Part shown: piece after piece, positions 25,492 to 35,172 of the stretch
Layout: each line of letters opens with the position of its first letter
How positions within the stretch are numbered: the stretch's first letter is position 1
Origin: Bauldia sp.
GTDB lineage: Bacteria > Pseudomonadota > Alphaproteobacteria > Rhizobiales > Kaistiaceae
Length of the DNA: 63,065 nt
Assembly: GCA_020442065.1 (NCBI GenBank)
Contig: JAGRKZ010000068.1
Coordinates: forward strand, 1-63,065
Reading direction: 5' to 3'
The notes under the pieces: model-generated
Database searches by the model: none
Seen by the model: the letters and a program-made list of their open reading frames with translations, nothing else
Told to the model about the DNA's origin: nothing
Position numbers and translations under genes: made by a program

Positions 25492-26316
25492 ATGCGCGGC
25501 GGACGCAGCGCCTCGTTCCTCCTTGACGGGCTGACCGGCGTGCTCCTGTTCCTGCTCCTCTTCCCCGTGATCTGGATCTTCCTCGGCTCGATCAAGCCCG
25601 ACCCGGACATCATGGCCGCCAACCCGTGGCCGACCCGCGTGACCTTCGAGAACTACATCGCCGTGTTCAACAAGGAGGGTTTCCTGGTCGCGCTCAGGAA
25701 CAGCCTCATCGTCGGGCTCTCGTCGGCAATCATCACCACCGCGCTCGCCGCCCCGGCGGCCTACTCGCTGAGCCGGTTCGACTATCGCGGCAAGGCCGCA
25801 GTCAACCTCCTCATCCTCGGAACGCAGACGCTTCCGGTCGTGGCCGTGCTCGTTCCCATCGTCGTCATCGTCCGCAACCTCGGCCTCACCAATACGCTGA
25901 CCGCGCTCATCTTCACCCACCTCGCGCTGGGACTGCCGATCGCGGTCTGGGTGCTCAAGGGCTACATCGACGCCATCCCGCGCGACCTCGAGGAAGCGGC
26001 GCTGGTGGATGGCTGCGGGCGTTTCGAGGTGATGGTTCGCGTCATGCTTCCCCTTCTGAAGCCGGCGCTGGTCGCGGTCGGCACCTTTGCCTTTGTGCTC
26101 TCCTGGGGCGAGTACCTGCTGGCGCTGTCGCTCGTCTCCAAGAGCGACGTCCGCACCCTGCCGCTCGCGCTGCAGACGCTCTTCGATCCCTACCAGTTCA
26201 GCTGGGGCACCGTGATGGCCGGCGGCGTGGTGATCGCGCTCCCCGCCGTCCTGCTCTTTCTTGTCTTCCGCAAGCAACTCGTCGGCGGCCTGCTTGCAGG
26301 CGCCGTCAAAGGGTAG
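25492..26316 (+). CDS. CUT1-type sugar ABC importer permease (MalG/UgpE-like)
   Basis: A 274-residue permease, ATG 25492. It has six membrane segments and the EAA loop DLEEAALVDGCGRFEVMVRV, which follows the conserved YIDAIP. The C-terminal part (AGGVVIALPAVLLFLVFRKQ, then GGLLAGAVKG) is the normal MalG-type end. It completes the two-permease pore. The next gene begins 6 bases downstream, so dehydrogenase and isomerase are in the same transcript. Confidence 0.9.
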   Translation: MRGGRSASFLLDGLTGVLLFLLLFPVIWIFLGSIKPDPDIMAANPWPTRVTFENYIAVFNKEGFLVALRNSLIVGLSSAIITTALAAPAAYSLSRFDYRGKAAVNLLILGTQTLPVVAVLVPIVVIVRNLGLTNTLTALIFTHLALGLPIAVWVLKGYIDAIPRDLEEAALVDGCGRFEVMVRVMLPLLKPALVAVGTFAFVLSWGEYLLALSLVSKSDVRTLPLALQTLFDPYQFSWGTVMAGGVVIALPAVLLFLVFRKQLVGGLLAGAVKG

Positions 26317-26321
26317 TCGTC

Positions 26322-27368
26322 ATGGGCATCGTCACGCAGTCGCTCTACTTCACCGGTCCGCGGGACCTTGCAATCCGCGAGGAGCCGCTTGCGGAGCCGG
26401 GGGCGGGCGAGGTGCTGGTCGAGGCGCTGGTGTCGGGCATCAGCGCGGGCACCGAGCTCAATGTCTTCCGCGGCCATGCCCCGCAATGGCGCCAGCGGAT
26501 GGACCGCGACACCCGCCTGTTCCACTCCGACGCCGGCGCCGACTGGACCTGGCCGGCGCGGTACGGCTACGCACTGGTCGGCCGGGTCGGTGCGGTCGGT
26601 CCGAAAGTGACGAGGGTGGCCGTCGGCGATCTCGTCTTCACCTACTCGCCCCATGGCCGCCACGCGGTCGTCGCCGAGGACGCAGTGATTGCGCTCGGCG
26701 GACTCGCCAATCCCGAGGTCGGCGTGTTCTTCGCCAACATGAACACTGCCTATAACGGCGTGCTCGACGCCAATCTCCCGCTCGGTGCCGACGTCGTCGT
26801 CTCGGGCCTTGGCGTCATCGGCCAGCTCGTCGTCCGGCTCCTCAAACGTAGTGGCGCCCGCACCATCGTCGGCGTCGACCGCCTGCCGATGCGCCGCGAC
26901 CAGGCGATGGCCGGTGGAGCGACGCATGTCCTCGATCCCGACGGGGACAAGATCGCCGAGACCGTCCGCGGCCTCACCGCCGGACGGGGCGCAGACGCCG
27001 TCGTCGAGGTCTCGGGCGCTGCGCCCGCACTCAACGAGGCGATCCGCACCGTTGGCTACAACGGCACCGTGATCGCGATGTCGTGGTACGGTGGCAGCTT
27101 CGAGACGCTCAGCCTCTCCGGCGAGTTCCACCACAACCGATCCCGGATCATCTCCTCCCAAGTTGGCGCGACCAACCCGTATCTCGGGCCGCTGTGGTCG
27201 CTCGGTCGCCGAGCGGAAATCGCCCGCGAGTACATGGACCTCTATGCCGGCGATCTTGAGAGCTTCATCACCCACCGTATTCCGCTCGCCGATGCAGCCC
27301 GCGGCTACCGCCTCCTGGATCAGGGGTCGCCGGAAGTGTTCCAGGTTCTGCTCGACTACCGGTCCTGA
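26322..27368 (+). CDS. Medium-chain (MDR) dehydrogenase, zinc-free-looking
   Basis: A 348-residue MDR protein. The GroES-like half has EPGAGEVLVEALVSGISAGT; the Rossmann half has VVSGLGVIGQLVVRLLKRSG and VDRLPMRRDQAMAGGATHV with an acidic residue (Asp) after beta-2 that favours NAD. The usual catalytic-zinc Cys at the S-G-(I/V)-C position is replaced (SGISAGTE) and the structural four-cysteine lobe is absent. Proteins of this type occur beside sugar importers, where they probably oxidise or reduce the sugar. The start is ATG 26322. Confidence 0.8.
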   Translation: MGIVTQSLYFTGPRDLAIREEPLAEPGAGEVLVEALVSGISAGTELNVFRGHAPQWRQRMDRDTRLFHSDAGADWTWPARYGYALVGRVGAVGPKVTRVAVGDLVFTYSPHGRHAVVAEDAVIALGGLANPEVGVFFANMNTAYNGVLDANLPLGADVVVSGLGVIGQLVVRLLKRSGARTIVGVDRLPMRRDQAMAGGATHVLDPDGDKIAETVRGLTAGRGADAVVEVSGAAPALNEAIRTVGYNGTVIAMSWYGGSFETLSLSGEFHHNRSRIISSQVGATNPYLGPLWSLGRRAEIAREYMDLYAGDLESFITHRIPLADAARGYRLLDQGSPEVFQVLLDYRS

Positions 27369-27397
27369 CAGTCCCGCGCCGTTTCCGGAGCCCGTCA

Positions 27398-28153
27398 ATG
27401 AAGTATTCCGCCTGCATCGAATGGCTGTTCGCCGAGGCCGGTGATTTTCCCGATCGCATCCGGGCCGCAAAGCGCGCGGGGTTGGACGGCGTCGAGTTCT
27501 GGAAATGGACGACAAAGCATATCGACCCGATCGAGCGCGCGCTCGACGAGACGGGTCTCAGACTAACCGGCTTCGTCGCCGAGCCGATGGTCCCGCTCAC
27601 AGACCCGGCGCGCCATGCCGAGTTCCTCGAGGGTCTCAAGGCATCGGTCGAGATGGCCCGGCGGTTGAAGGCGCCGGTTCTGATCGCGCAGACCGGCGAC
27701 GACCTCGCAGGGCGGACCCGCGCCGAGCAGCGCGCGGCGTTGACCGCCTGCCTCGCGCGGGCGGCTGACGCGCTGGAGGGTTCGGGGGTTGTGCTTGCGA
27801 TCGAGCCGCTCAATACGCGGGTCGATCACAAAGGGTACTATCTGTCCTCGACCATCGAAGGCTTGGACATCATTGACGATGTCGGCCGACCCGAGATCAA
27901 GATCGTCTACGACATCTACCATTCGGCGGTCATGGACGAGGAGATCGGCGAGGTGCTCGCCGGGCGGGTCGACCGCGTCGCCCACGTCCATTTGGCCGAC
28001 GCACCTGGGCGTCACGAGCCGGGGTCGGGTACACTGGACTGGCGGCGTCGCGTGGATTGGCTGGCAGCCCACGGCTACGTCGGCATGATCGGCCTCGAGT
28101 ACATGCCCACCAAAGGGACGGTGGCTTCCCTCCACATTCTGCACGGTCCGTAG
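27398..28153 (+). CDS. TIM-barrel sugar isomerase/epimerase, hydroxypyruvate-isomerase-like
   Basis: A 251-residue AP-endonuclease-2-like TIM barrel. Metal and catalytic residues are visible at LAIEPLNTRVDHKGYYL (Glu), IKIVYDIYHSAVMDEE (Asp, His), HVHLADAPGRHEPGSG (His and Glu-x-Gly) and GLEYMPTKG (Glu). This series matches hydroxypyruvate isomerase and related ketose 3-epimerases. It is the last gene of the LacI-controlled operon and probably isomerises the keto-sugar made by the dehydrogenase. It ends about 120 bases before the broken recombinase copy. Confidence 0.8.
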   Translation: MKYSACIEWLFAEAGDFPDRIRAAKRAGLDGVEFWKWTTKHIDPIERALDETGLRLTGFVAEPMVPLTDPARHAEFLEGLKASVEMARRLKAPVLIAQTGDDLAGRTRAEQRAALTACLARAADALEGSGVVLAIEPLNTRVDHKGYYLSSTIEGLDIIDDVGRPEIKIVYDIYHSAVMDEEIGEVLAGRVDRVAHVHLADAPGRHEPGSGTLDWRRRVDWLAAHGYVGMIGLEYMPTKGTVASLHILHGP

Positions 28154-28275
28154 GTCCGCGCGCGATCACCACAGGCATTGGTGCAAATTACGCTAGTTGA
28201 ATCATATGCTTACGCTACGTACAAACGGCAGACGGTGGTATGCTGTCTGTACGGAAGTGGAGGGTTTGTGTCGCT

Positions 28276-28791
28276 ATGCAACTTGCCGTCGCCTACTATC
28301 GCGTCTCCACCGCCAGGCAGGGCCGCTCAGGGCTCGGCATCGAGGCCCAGCGCGCCGCCGTCGCGCGCTTTGCCGAAGCCGAGGCTATGTGCTCGTCAAC
28401 GAGTTCACCGAGGTCGAGACTGGCAAGGGTGCCGATGCGCTCGACCGACGACCACAGCTGGCGACGGCGCTCGCGGCGGCAAAGGCGGACAGGTGTCCGG
28501 TCATCGTCGCCAAGCTCGATCGGCTCTCGCGCGATGTCGCCTTCATCGCCGGTCTGATGGCGCAACGTGTCCCCATCATCGTCGCCGAATTGGGCGCGGA
28601 TGCAGACCCGTTTACGCTGCACCTCTACGCTGCTTTCGCCGAGAAGGAGCGGCGGCTCATCTCGGAACGGACCCGATCAGCGCTGGCGCAGCGCAGGGCC
28701 CAAGGTGCGATGCTCGGCAATCGGAGCAAAGCCGCCGAAGCGATCGCACGTATCGAACGTCAAGAACCTGGTCGACCGAATTCTGGCATAG
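28276..28791 (+). pseudogene. Serine recombinase copy 2, frameshifted and internally deleted
   Basis: It begins [20 protein letters not shown] in the same context as copy 1, including the upstream inverted repeat. One base is missing near 28384, shifting the frame; the resolvase domain then continues ([49 protein letters not shown]). About 135 bases corresponding to the centre of the C-terminal region are deleted at about 28750, after which the original end [11 protein letters not shown] and a TAG follow. It cannot make an active enzyme. The downstream flank (28792-28820) resembles that of copy 3. Confidence 0.85.
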
Positions 28792-29182
28792 GCGTCTTTT
28801 CTAGGCGGGAAGAACGTTCTACCCCATCACTGTACGCCGGCTACTAGCCGTTTCGTCGTTCCCCGCTGTCCCTCCGAACCAAGGATCAGATCAAACGCCG
28901 CCAGGCCGGGAAGAGTCCCGCCGTCGGATGGGGATCGAGACGGGGGACGCGTTGCGGGCCCCACGTGGATCTGCCTGATCCGGTGTGGCGCGTTACGGCA
29001 TCATGAAGTAATCGCCCGGCCTCGTGCCCAGCTAAATGCTATCCTCCTGCTCAAAAGACAACTGCGCGTTCTGTCGGTTAAGAGCCGAGAGTAGCTGCCG
29101 TCGGCAGATGACCGGAGGCAGGCTCCGCGTCGACGACGGCATGGGCATCGCCCGACGCAGGGACAACGGCGAGCCCTGAGGG
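28792..29182. other. Gap without a recognisable gene
   Basis: After the recombinase remnant, 391 bases carry no gene I can support. The first about 28 bases match the sequence after recombinase copy 3 (GGCGGGAAGAAC followed by GTTCT or ATTCT). The rest separates it from the convergent LysR gene end. I saw no clear intrinsic terminator. Confidence 0.4.
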
Positions 29183-30145
29183 TCAGTCTTGGTGACTCTC
29201 CACCCTCTTGAAGGCCGTCCCGACTGGTTCGCGCCCCGCCAACGCGGGGGCGCGCGCGGACTCGGCATATACGTGCTTCATCGCGTCGACGAAATGATCG
29301 ATTAGGGCATTGCCCAGCTGCGTACGGAGCCGCGCGGCGACGATGTCCCGCATCAAAATGCTGCTCTTCATCCGGATGAACGATAGGCCTGCCGTCGTGA
29401 CGCTGCCAAGCGTCGCCGAGCGCGGCAGGATCGAGATGCCGACGCCGTGGCGCACCAGCGCCTTGATCGCCTCTATCGATTCGAGTTCGACCGCCGCGTC
29501 AAGGCGAACTCCGGCTTGCCCTGCCGCGGCTTCAATCATGTCGCGGATGACGTAGCCCTTGGGGAAAGTTATGAGCGCCTCGTCCGCGACGGCGGACATC
29601 GGAAGCTCGCGTGCGCGCGACAGCGGATGGTTGGCTGGGACGACTCCCACGTAGTCTTCCCGCGCAATCAGTTCGACCGTGATTCGGGGATCAGCGACGG
29701 GCGTGGCCACGATGCAGACGTCAAGATGGCCTCGGCTAACCCGCTCGATGATTTCGCTCGACTGAAAGCCGCGGACCGCGATGTGAAGACCCGGGTGGCG
29801 TTTCCGCATGATGTGGATCGCCGCCGGTATTGGATGATCAAGTGTCGACTGGATCGCCCCGACGACAAGATGGCGCCGCCGGCCCGACTTCAGTCCGGCA
29901 ATGCCTTTGCGCAGCTGATCCATCTCGGACAGCAGCGAGGCCGAGCGATCCAGCAGCAATTCGCCGGCCGGCGTGAGCTGGATACGGTTGCCGAGCCGCA
30001 GGAACAGCGGCGCGCCGCATTCATGCTCGAGGACCTTGATTTGCCGGCTGAGGGAGGGCTGCGAGATGGCGAGCACTTCGGCGGCGCGGCGGAAACTCTG
30101 CAGGGTCGCGACCGCCTGAAAATAGCGAATGCGGCTGAAGTTCAT
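29183..30145 (-). CDS. LysR-family transcriptional regulator
   Basis: A 320-residue LTTR. The HTH is FQAVATLQSFRRAAEVLAIS followed by QPSLSRQIKVLEHECGAPLF; the effector domain starts near residue 90 (HLVVGAIQSTLDHPIPAAI), and GHLDVCIVATPVADPRI and GVGISILPRS mark the ligand lobe. It is the last gene of the minus-strand operon that starts at 39559, 64 bases after the amidohydrolase stop. LysR proteins usually sit beside the promoter they control, so this end-of-operon place is unusual. The two CTATC-N4-GATAG sites in the divergent gap at 39.6-39.8 kb are candidate targets, with an inverted T-N11-A core. Confidence 0.9.
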   Translation of the reverse strand: MNFSRIRYFQAVATLQSFRRAAEVLAISQPSLSRQIKVLEHECGAPLFLRLGNRIQLTPAGELLLDRSASLLSEMDQLRKGIAGLKSGRRRHLVVGAIQSTLDHPIPAAIHIMRKRHPGLHIAVRGFQSSEIIERVSRGHLDVCIVATPVADPRITVELIAREDYVGVVPANHPLSRARELPMSAVADEALITFPKGYVIRDMIEAAAGQAGVRLDAAVELESIEAIKALVRHGVGISILPRSATLGSVTTAGLSFIRMKSSILMRDIVAARLRTQLGNALIDHFVDAMKHVYAESARAPALAGREPVGTAFKRVESHQD

Positions 30146-30209
30146 GTCGTTCGGCCTCCCCTCGACCGACCCGACAGGGATGCTAGACCCATGCCAACCC
30201 TTTGGCCAC

Positions 30210-31694
30210 CTACCAGTCGGCATACACATCCCGCAGATGCGAGGCGAGAGCAGCCGCGAGGCGCTCGCGCGTCTCCTGAGCCGGCGACTTCGGCTCCGCG
30301 AGCGATGCCGCCAGGCGGGCCTCGATGTCGCCGCGAACCAGGCCGACCGGGCGGCCATCCCGGAGCCGCGCCTCGCCAGCCACGACTGCGGTATCGACAT
30401 CGGTCGGCTTTGCCCGGCCGAGCACGGCATCAAGGAGGTCAGTCCTGGCGTCGAGATAGGGACCGCGGACGCGATCGAGGCGGAGCGCGAAGAAATCAGC
30501 CGCGGAGCCCGGCGCGATCGTTCCGAGCAGCGGCGCAGCGCCCATGACAACGGCAGCGCCCGCCCGCGTCGCCATCGCCAGGAGTGCCCGCGCCGATAGA
30601 GCCTCTCCCGCCGGTGAGGGCGTGGACGCAAGGCCCCGCGCCAGGCGAAGTTCAGCCCACATGTCCTGATCGTCGGCAAGCGCCTGCCCGTCGAGTCCGA
30701 TGCCGACCGTGACCCCCGCCTCGCGGAGGCGAAGCACCGGGGCGATGCCGCTGCGCAGGCGGAGATTGGACGACGGGTTGTGCGCGACCTTCGCGTCGCG
30801 GGCGGCAAGGAGCGCGATGTCTTGGTCGCTGAGCCAAACGCAGTGGGCGCACGTCACATTGTCGCGGAGAAAGCCGATGCGATCGAGGTGGCCGAGCGGC
30901 GTCTCCCCATAATAGCGATGGCCGAAGGCGGCCTGGGTGCGGGTCTCCACCGCATGGATGTGGACCGGCATGTCCCTGCCCGCTTCGCTCACCGCGGCCA
31001 GCAGCGCGTCCGAGCACCATTGCGGACCGACCGGCCCGTAGCAGAGCCAGTGTCGCTCATCCCCTCGCCAGCGTTCGACAAGCCTCGCGCCGACGGCGAG
31101 CAGGTCGCGCCAGTCGGGAAGCGGCGCGGCCATGCCGCTCGTCCGCACCTCCGCCGCGAGCGCGGCCGGGAGCCGCGCGAGGAATGCCTCGTTGCCGATG
31201 TAACTCAGCGTGTTCTGATCCATGAGCGGCAAGCCGATGCACGCCCGGATACCGGCATCGGCGTAGCCCCTCGCCGTCTCGATCAACTCGGACTCGAGGT
31301 TCCGCCAGTCGCAAGGATTGTGCTGATGCGTGGTGGTGGTGACGCCGCTCGCGAGGAGATTGATGCCGTCGTAGAGCGCCGCGAGATACGGGTCGAGGGC
31401 GCGCAACGCGAACAGCCCGCTGATCCAGATCTCGAGCGGGGCGTCCGCGACACCCATTGGCAAGGTGCCCAGCCCGCGACCGTGGTCGTGGGCATTGATC
31501 ATCCCGGGAAGGACGAGGTGATCGGAAAAGGACCAGCACTCGGCTTCAGTATGCTCGGCGCGGACCCGTTCGTACGGTCCGACCGCGAGCACCCGCGTCC
31601 CCGACCACACGACCGCGCCGTCGTCGATCAGCGCCGCATCAGCCGACGGCAGCACGTGTCGCGCGCGGAGCAGCCGGATCGGATCGGTGGTCAA
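30210..31694 (-). CDS. Amidohydrolase, TRZ/ATZ (chlorohydrolase/cytosine-deaminase-like) family
   Basis: A 494-residue protein starting at TTG 31694, which overlaps the ALDH stop (TTGA). Metal ligands are in LPGMINAHDHGRG (HxH), HIHAVET, and VTCAHCVWLSD; the acidic residue is in GIGLDGQALADDQDMWAELR, where NPSSNLRLRSG precedes it. This arrangement is that of guanine deaminase and s-triazine hydrolases: one divalent metal that deaminates or dechlorinates an N-heterocycle or hydrolyses an amidine. In this operon, an importer plus ALDH, it likely acts early on the imported nitrogen compound. Confidence 0.8.
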   Translation of the reverse strand: MTTDPIRLLRARHVLPSADAALIDDGAVVWSGTRVLAVGPYERVRAEHTEAECWSFSDHLVLPGMINAHDHGRGLGTLPMGVADAPLEIWISGLFALRALDPYLAALYDGINLLASGVTTTTHQHNPCDWRNLESELIETARGYADAGIRACIGLPLMDQNTLSYIGNEAFLARLPAALAAEVRTSGMAAPLPDWRDLLAVGARLVERWRGDERHWLCYGPVGPQWCSDALLAAVSEAGRDMPVHIHAVETRTQAAFGHRYYGETPLGHLDRIGFLRDNVTCAHCVWLSDQDIALLAARDAKVAHNPSSNLRLRSGIAPVLRLREAGVTVGIGLDGQALADDQDMWAELRLARGLASTPSPAGEALSARALLAMATRAGAAVVMGAAPLLGTIAPGSAADFFALRLDRVRGPYLDARTDLLDAVLGRAKPTDVDTAVVAGEARLRDGRPVGLVRGDIEARLAASLAEPKSPAQETRERLAAALASHLRDVYADW

Positions 31695-33166
31695 AGCGCC
31701 CAGCCGACCGGATGTTCGGCGAAGTTGGTCCATACCGTCTTCAGCCGCGTGTAACCCTCTGCGCCCTCGATGCCGTATTCGTTGCCGAAGCCGCTCTGGC
31801 CATGACCGCCCGCCGGAACCGCGACGTTCATCATGTTGATCATGTTGGTCCACACCGTCCCGGCCCTGATCCGGCGCGGCAACCGCGCGGCGCGGCCAGC
31901 GTCGCGGGTCCAGACCGCGGCGGTCAGGCCATAGAGCGTGCTGTTGGCGAGGCGGATGGCGTCGTCCTCGCCGTCGAAGGCGAGCACGGACAGAACCGGT
32001 CCGAAGATTTCCTCCCGGGCGACCGTCATCTCCGGCGCGATGTCGGCGAAGACGGTCGGCCGGAAGTAATGGCCGCCGGCAGGTACCTTGTCGCGAAGCG
32101 CGCCGCCACCTGTCACTAGGCGTCCGCCCTCGGCGAGACCCTTTCCGACATAGCTCTCCACCCGCTCAAGTTGCTCGCGGGAGATCAGGGCGCCGACATG
32201 CACGCTGGGATCTTCGGGCAATCCGATCTTGATCCTCCCGATTTTCTCGACGAGGAGACCGAGAAAGGCGTCATGGATGCTGCGCTCGACGATCAGCCGC
32301 GTGCCCGCCGCGCAAACCTGGCCCTGGTGGTGAAAGACCGTGAAGAGCGCGCCGCGCGCCGCCATCTCGAGATCCGCGTCGGCGAAGACGATGTTGGGCG
32401 CCTTGCCGCCGAGCTCAAGTGTCAGTCCCTTTATGTTGCCGCTCGCCGCCTGCATGATCAACCGTCCGACCTCGGTCGAGCCAGTGAACGCGATCTTGTC
32501 GACGCCGGTGTTCTCGGCGAGCGCCGCTCCGGCCGTCTCGCCGAAGCCAGGCACCACGTTGAGGACACCATCCGGCAAGCCCGCCTCCTGGCAGAGCTCG
32601 GCGAGAACCAGCGCCGAAAGCGGCGTCTGCTCGGCGGGCTTGAGCACCACGGTATTGCCGGCGGCGAGCGCCGGAGCGGCCTTGAGGCAGGCCATCACCA
32701 GCGGCAGGTTCCAGGGAATGATGGCCCCGACCACGCCATAGGGCTCGTGGATAGTGATCGCCGAGTAACCCGGCGGGACCGGGATCGTGGCGCCGCGGAG
32801 CTTGTCCGTCAGGCCGCCGTAGAAGTCGAAGATGTCGGCCGCCCGGACGAGATCGTTGCGGGTGTCGCGGATCGGCCGCCCGGCGTTCCGCGTGTCGAGC
32901 AGCGCGAGGTCGGCGGCGTTTGCCCTGATGAGCGATGCGATCTGGCGGAGAAGCGTGCCGCGCGCCGTCGGGGCGATGGCGCTCCATGGGCCGTCGAAGG
33001 CGCGGCGCGCGGCGGCCACGGCGAGGTTCACGTCCTCGCGGTCGCATGCGGCGACGTCGGCTAGGACCTCGCCGGTGCCGGGATTGTAGGTGCGGAACGT
33101 CATGCCGGAAGCGGCCGGCGTCCAGGCGCCGTCGATGAAGGCATTCGTGCGAAGGCTGAGCGTCAC
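31691..33166 (-). CDS. NAD(P)-dependent aldehyde dehydrogenase
   Basis: A 491-residue ALDH, start GTG 33166. Active-site residues: Asn153 (IPWNLP), Glu251 (LELGGKAPN), Cys285 (GQVCAAGTR). The C-terminal motif is unusual (AVPAGGHGQSGFGNEYG, in place of the common P-F-G-G-x-K-x-S-G), which often marks enzymes for amine-derived or hydroxylated aldehydes. It lies between the binding-protein gene and the amidohydrolase in the module C operon and is coupled to the latter. It is distinct from the ALDH of module A. Confidence 0.9.
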   Translation of the reverse strand: MTLSLRTNAFIDGAWTPAASGMTFRTYNPGTGEVLADVAACDREDVNLAVAAARRAFDGPWSAIAPTARGTLLRQIASLIRANAADLALLDTRNAGRPIRDTRNDLVRAADIFDFYGGLTDKLRGATIPVPPGYSAITIHEPYGVVGAIIPWNLPLVMACLKAAPALAAGNTVVLKPAEQTPLSALVLAELCQEAGLPDGVLNVVPGFGETAGAALAENTGVDKIAFTGSTEVGRLIMQAASGNIKGLTLELGGKAPNIVFADADLEMAARGALFTVFHHQGQVCAAGTRLIVERSIHDAFLGLLVEKIGRIKIGLPEDPSVHVGALISREQLERVESYVGKGLAEGGRLVTGGGALRDKVPAGGHYFRPTVFADIAPEMTVAREEIFGPVLSVLAFDGEDDAIRLANSTLYGLTAAVWTRDAGRAARLPRRIRAGTVWTNMINMMNVAVPAGGHGQSGFGNEYGIEGAEGYTRLKTVWTNFAEHPVGWAL

Positions 33167-33187
33167 GGGCCAGTCTGCCTTGAGGAA

Positions 33188-33216
33188 GGGCGGCGGACCC
33201 GAAGGCGCCGCCGCCC
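33188..33216 (-). terminator. Intercistronic hairpin after a binding-protein gene
   Basis: GGGCGGCGG (33188-33196) and CCGCCGCCC (33208-33216) form a 9-pair GC stem with an 11-base loop, 10 bases downstream (minus sense) of the binding-protein stop. There is no U-run, so it probably slows RNases or partly attenuates reading into the ALDH gene, keeping the binding protein in excess. Confidence 0.55.
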
Positions 33217-33226
33217 GGACAACGGT

Positions 33227-34393
33227 TCAGAGCTTGTCGAAGCTCTTGGTGCTGGCGTTCCAGATCGCGATCGGGACGAACTTGCCGTCCTTGACCTCGT
33301 TCATCACCCAGGGAAATCCGATGATCTCGCCGTCGGGATTGAACGAAACCTTGCCCATGATGGTGTCATGGGTGTTGCCGCGGACCCAGCCGACCACGGC
33401 GGTCTGGTCCTTCTTGCCGGTCGCCTCGAGACCGCGCGCCACGAGGTCGACCGCAAGGTAGGTCGACATCGAGAAGAGGCGCGGATCGACACCATACTTG
33501 GCCTTGAAGGCCGCCGCATAGGCCTTTGCGGCCGGCACCACGTCGGGACCGGCGCCGACCAGCATCAGCGTTCCCTCGGCGTCCGCGCCGGCGAGTTCAA
33601 TGTAAGGCTGGAAAAGCGAGTCGGGCGCCGACAGCGTCCCGTCCCAGCCCGCCTCGTGGAGCTGCTTGATGATCGCCGCTCCCTCCGCGTGGTGGCCGCC
33701 GAAGAAGATCGCGTCGGCGCCGGCCGCCATGATCTGCGTCACCAGCCCGCGGAAGTCCTGCTCGCCGACGGTGATGCCGTCGAACAGCACAACCTCGGCC
33801 TTGCCGCTGCCCGCGATGATGTCGCGGACCTGCTCGGCCTGACTTTTGCCCCAGTCGTCGCGGTCGTGGAGCACGGCCACCTTCTTCGCCCCGACCACGT
33901 CGAGGAGGTAGGAGGCGTTGACGTTGGAGGCCTCGCTGGTCAGGCCGACGGTGCGGAAGACGAGGTCCTTGTTCTCGGCATTGCCGAGCACGTCGCCGGA
34001 GGACGCCGCGGACGGGGCGAAGAGAAGCCCGTTGTTGAGATACGTCGGGCGGGCGGCCGAGGCGACGTTGCTGTAGAAGAAGCCGACTACGCCGAAGGCC
34101 CCATCCTGCACCGCCTTCTGCGCGCCGGCGACCGCTGGCTCGACCTCGACCTGGTCGTCGACCTTGAGGAGCTGGATCTTCTCGCCGAGCACGCCGCCTT
34201 TCGCGTTCCAGTCCTCGACGGCGAGTTCGGCGCCCCGCACCATCTCCTCGCCGTTTTCGGCCTGGTAGCCCGTCAGCGGTCCGCTGAAGGCGATCACGAC
34301 GTCGGCCTGGCTGACCGTAGATGCAAACTGCATCGCCAAGGCGAGGGCGGCCGCCGGCAGCAGCCGTGAGAAGCTCAGAAATCCGTTGGTCAT
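33227..34393 (-). CDS. Branched-chain-amino-acid-type periplasmic binding protein
   Basis: A 388-residue exported protein from ATG 34393, preceded by GGAG. The signal peptide ends near ASTVSQADVV (about residue 30). The mature start VVIAFSGPLTGYQAENGEEM matches LivJ/K-type proteins (type I fold), as do AVQDGAFGVVGFFYSNVASA and SPAASSGDVLG-like sequence (here FAPSAASSGDVL). It feeds LivHMGF-type components encoded just upstream in the operon. HAAT importers with such neighbours commonly carry amides, ureas or aromatic amines as well as amino acids, so the ligand is open. Confidence 0.85.
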   Translation of the reverse strand: MTNGFLSFSRLLPAAALALAMQFASTVSQADVVIAFSGPLTGYQAENGEEMVRGAELAVEDWNAKGGVLGEKIQLLKVDDQVEVEPAVAGAQKAVQDGAFGVVGFFYSNVASAARPTYLNNGLLFAPSAASSGDVLGNAENKDLVFRTVGLTSEASNVNASYLLDVVGAKKVAVLHDRDDWGKSQAEQVRDIIAGSGKAEVVLFDGITVGEQDFRGLVTQIMAAGADAIFFGGHHAEGAAIIKQLHEAGWDGTLSAPDSLFQPYIELAGADAEGTLMLVGAGPDVVPAAKAYAAAFKAKYGVDPRLFSMSTYLAVDLVARGLEATGKKDQTAVVGWVRGNTHDTIMGKVSFNPDGEIIGFPWVMNEVKDGKFVPIAIWNASTKSFDKL

Positions 34394-34443
34394 CTGCTTT
34401 CTCCGTTTCCCAGTGTTGAGGTGGAAGCGACTGAACAAGGTCT

Positions 34444-35172
34444 TCAATTCGCCATCCGAGGTGCGTGCGTTTTTCCCAGGTAGGCCTCCATTATTCGCGG
34501 GTCGCCGGCGAGATCCGCCGACGGTCCATCGAGAACGATCCGCCCGCTTTCGATCACGTAGCCGCGCGTCGCCAGTTCAAGCGCCATGTGCGCGTTCTGT
34601 TCGACCAGCAGAATCGTCACTCCGCGCCGGCTGATTTCGCGGAGGATCGAGAAGATGGTGGCGACCATCATCGGCGCGAGCCCCATGCTCGGCTCGTCGA
34701 GAAGGAGCAGCGTCGGACGCGCCATCAGCCCGCGACCGATCGCCAGCATCTGCTGCTCGCCGCCTGAAAGTGTGCCGGCGAGCTGCGCGGAGCGTTCGGC
34801 GAGGCGCGGGAACAGCGCATAGATCCAGTCGCGATCCTTCGGCACCTCCTGGCGATCGGCGCGGGTGAGCGCGCCGGCGCGAAGATTCTCCTCCACGGTG
34901 AGCTGGGCGAAGACGCGCCGGCCCTCCGGCACCTGGCTGATCCCGGCCTTGACGATGGCGTAGGGGGCCACACTGTCGATCCTTCTGCCGAGGAAGCGGA
35001 TCTCGCCGGCGCGCGGGCGGAGCACGCCGCTCACCGTCATCAGCAGGGTGGACTTGCCGGCGCCGTTGGCCCCGATCGCGGTCACGATCTCGCCCTCCGA
35101 AACGCGAAGGCTGAGCCCACGCAGCGCCTCGATCGGTCCGTAACCGACGACGATGTTGTCGACCTCAAGCAT
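34444..35172 (-). CDS. HAAT-type ABC importer ATPase (LivF-like)
   Basis: A 242-residue ATPase. Walker A is GANGAGKST, the Q-loop is SQVPEGRRVFAQLTVEENL, the signature LSGGEQQMLAIGR and Walker B LLLLDEPSMGL. The start at 35172 (ATG, MLEVDNIVVGYG) lies inside the end of the LivG-like gene, an 8-base overlap. LivF and LivG-type ATPases work as a heterodimer on the membrane pair. It is normal for the family. Confidence 0.9.
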   Translation of the reverse strand: MLEVDNIVVGYGPIEALRGLSLRVSEGEIVTAIGANGAGKSTLLMTVSGVLRPRAGEIRFLGRRIDSVAPYAIVKAGISQVPEGRRVFAQLTVEENLRAGALTRADRQEVPKDRDWIYALFPRLAERSAQLAGTLSGGEQQMLAIGRGLMARPTLLLLDEPSMGLAPMMVATIFSILREISRRGVTILLVEQNAHMALELATRGYVIESGRIVLDGPSADLAGDPRIMEAYLGKTHAPRMAN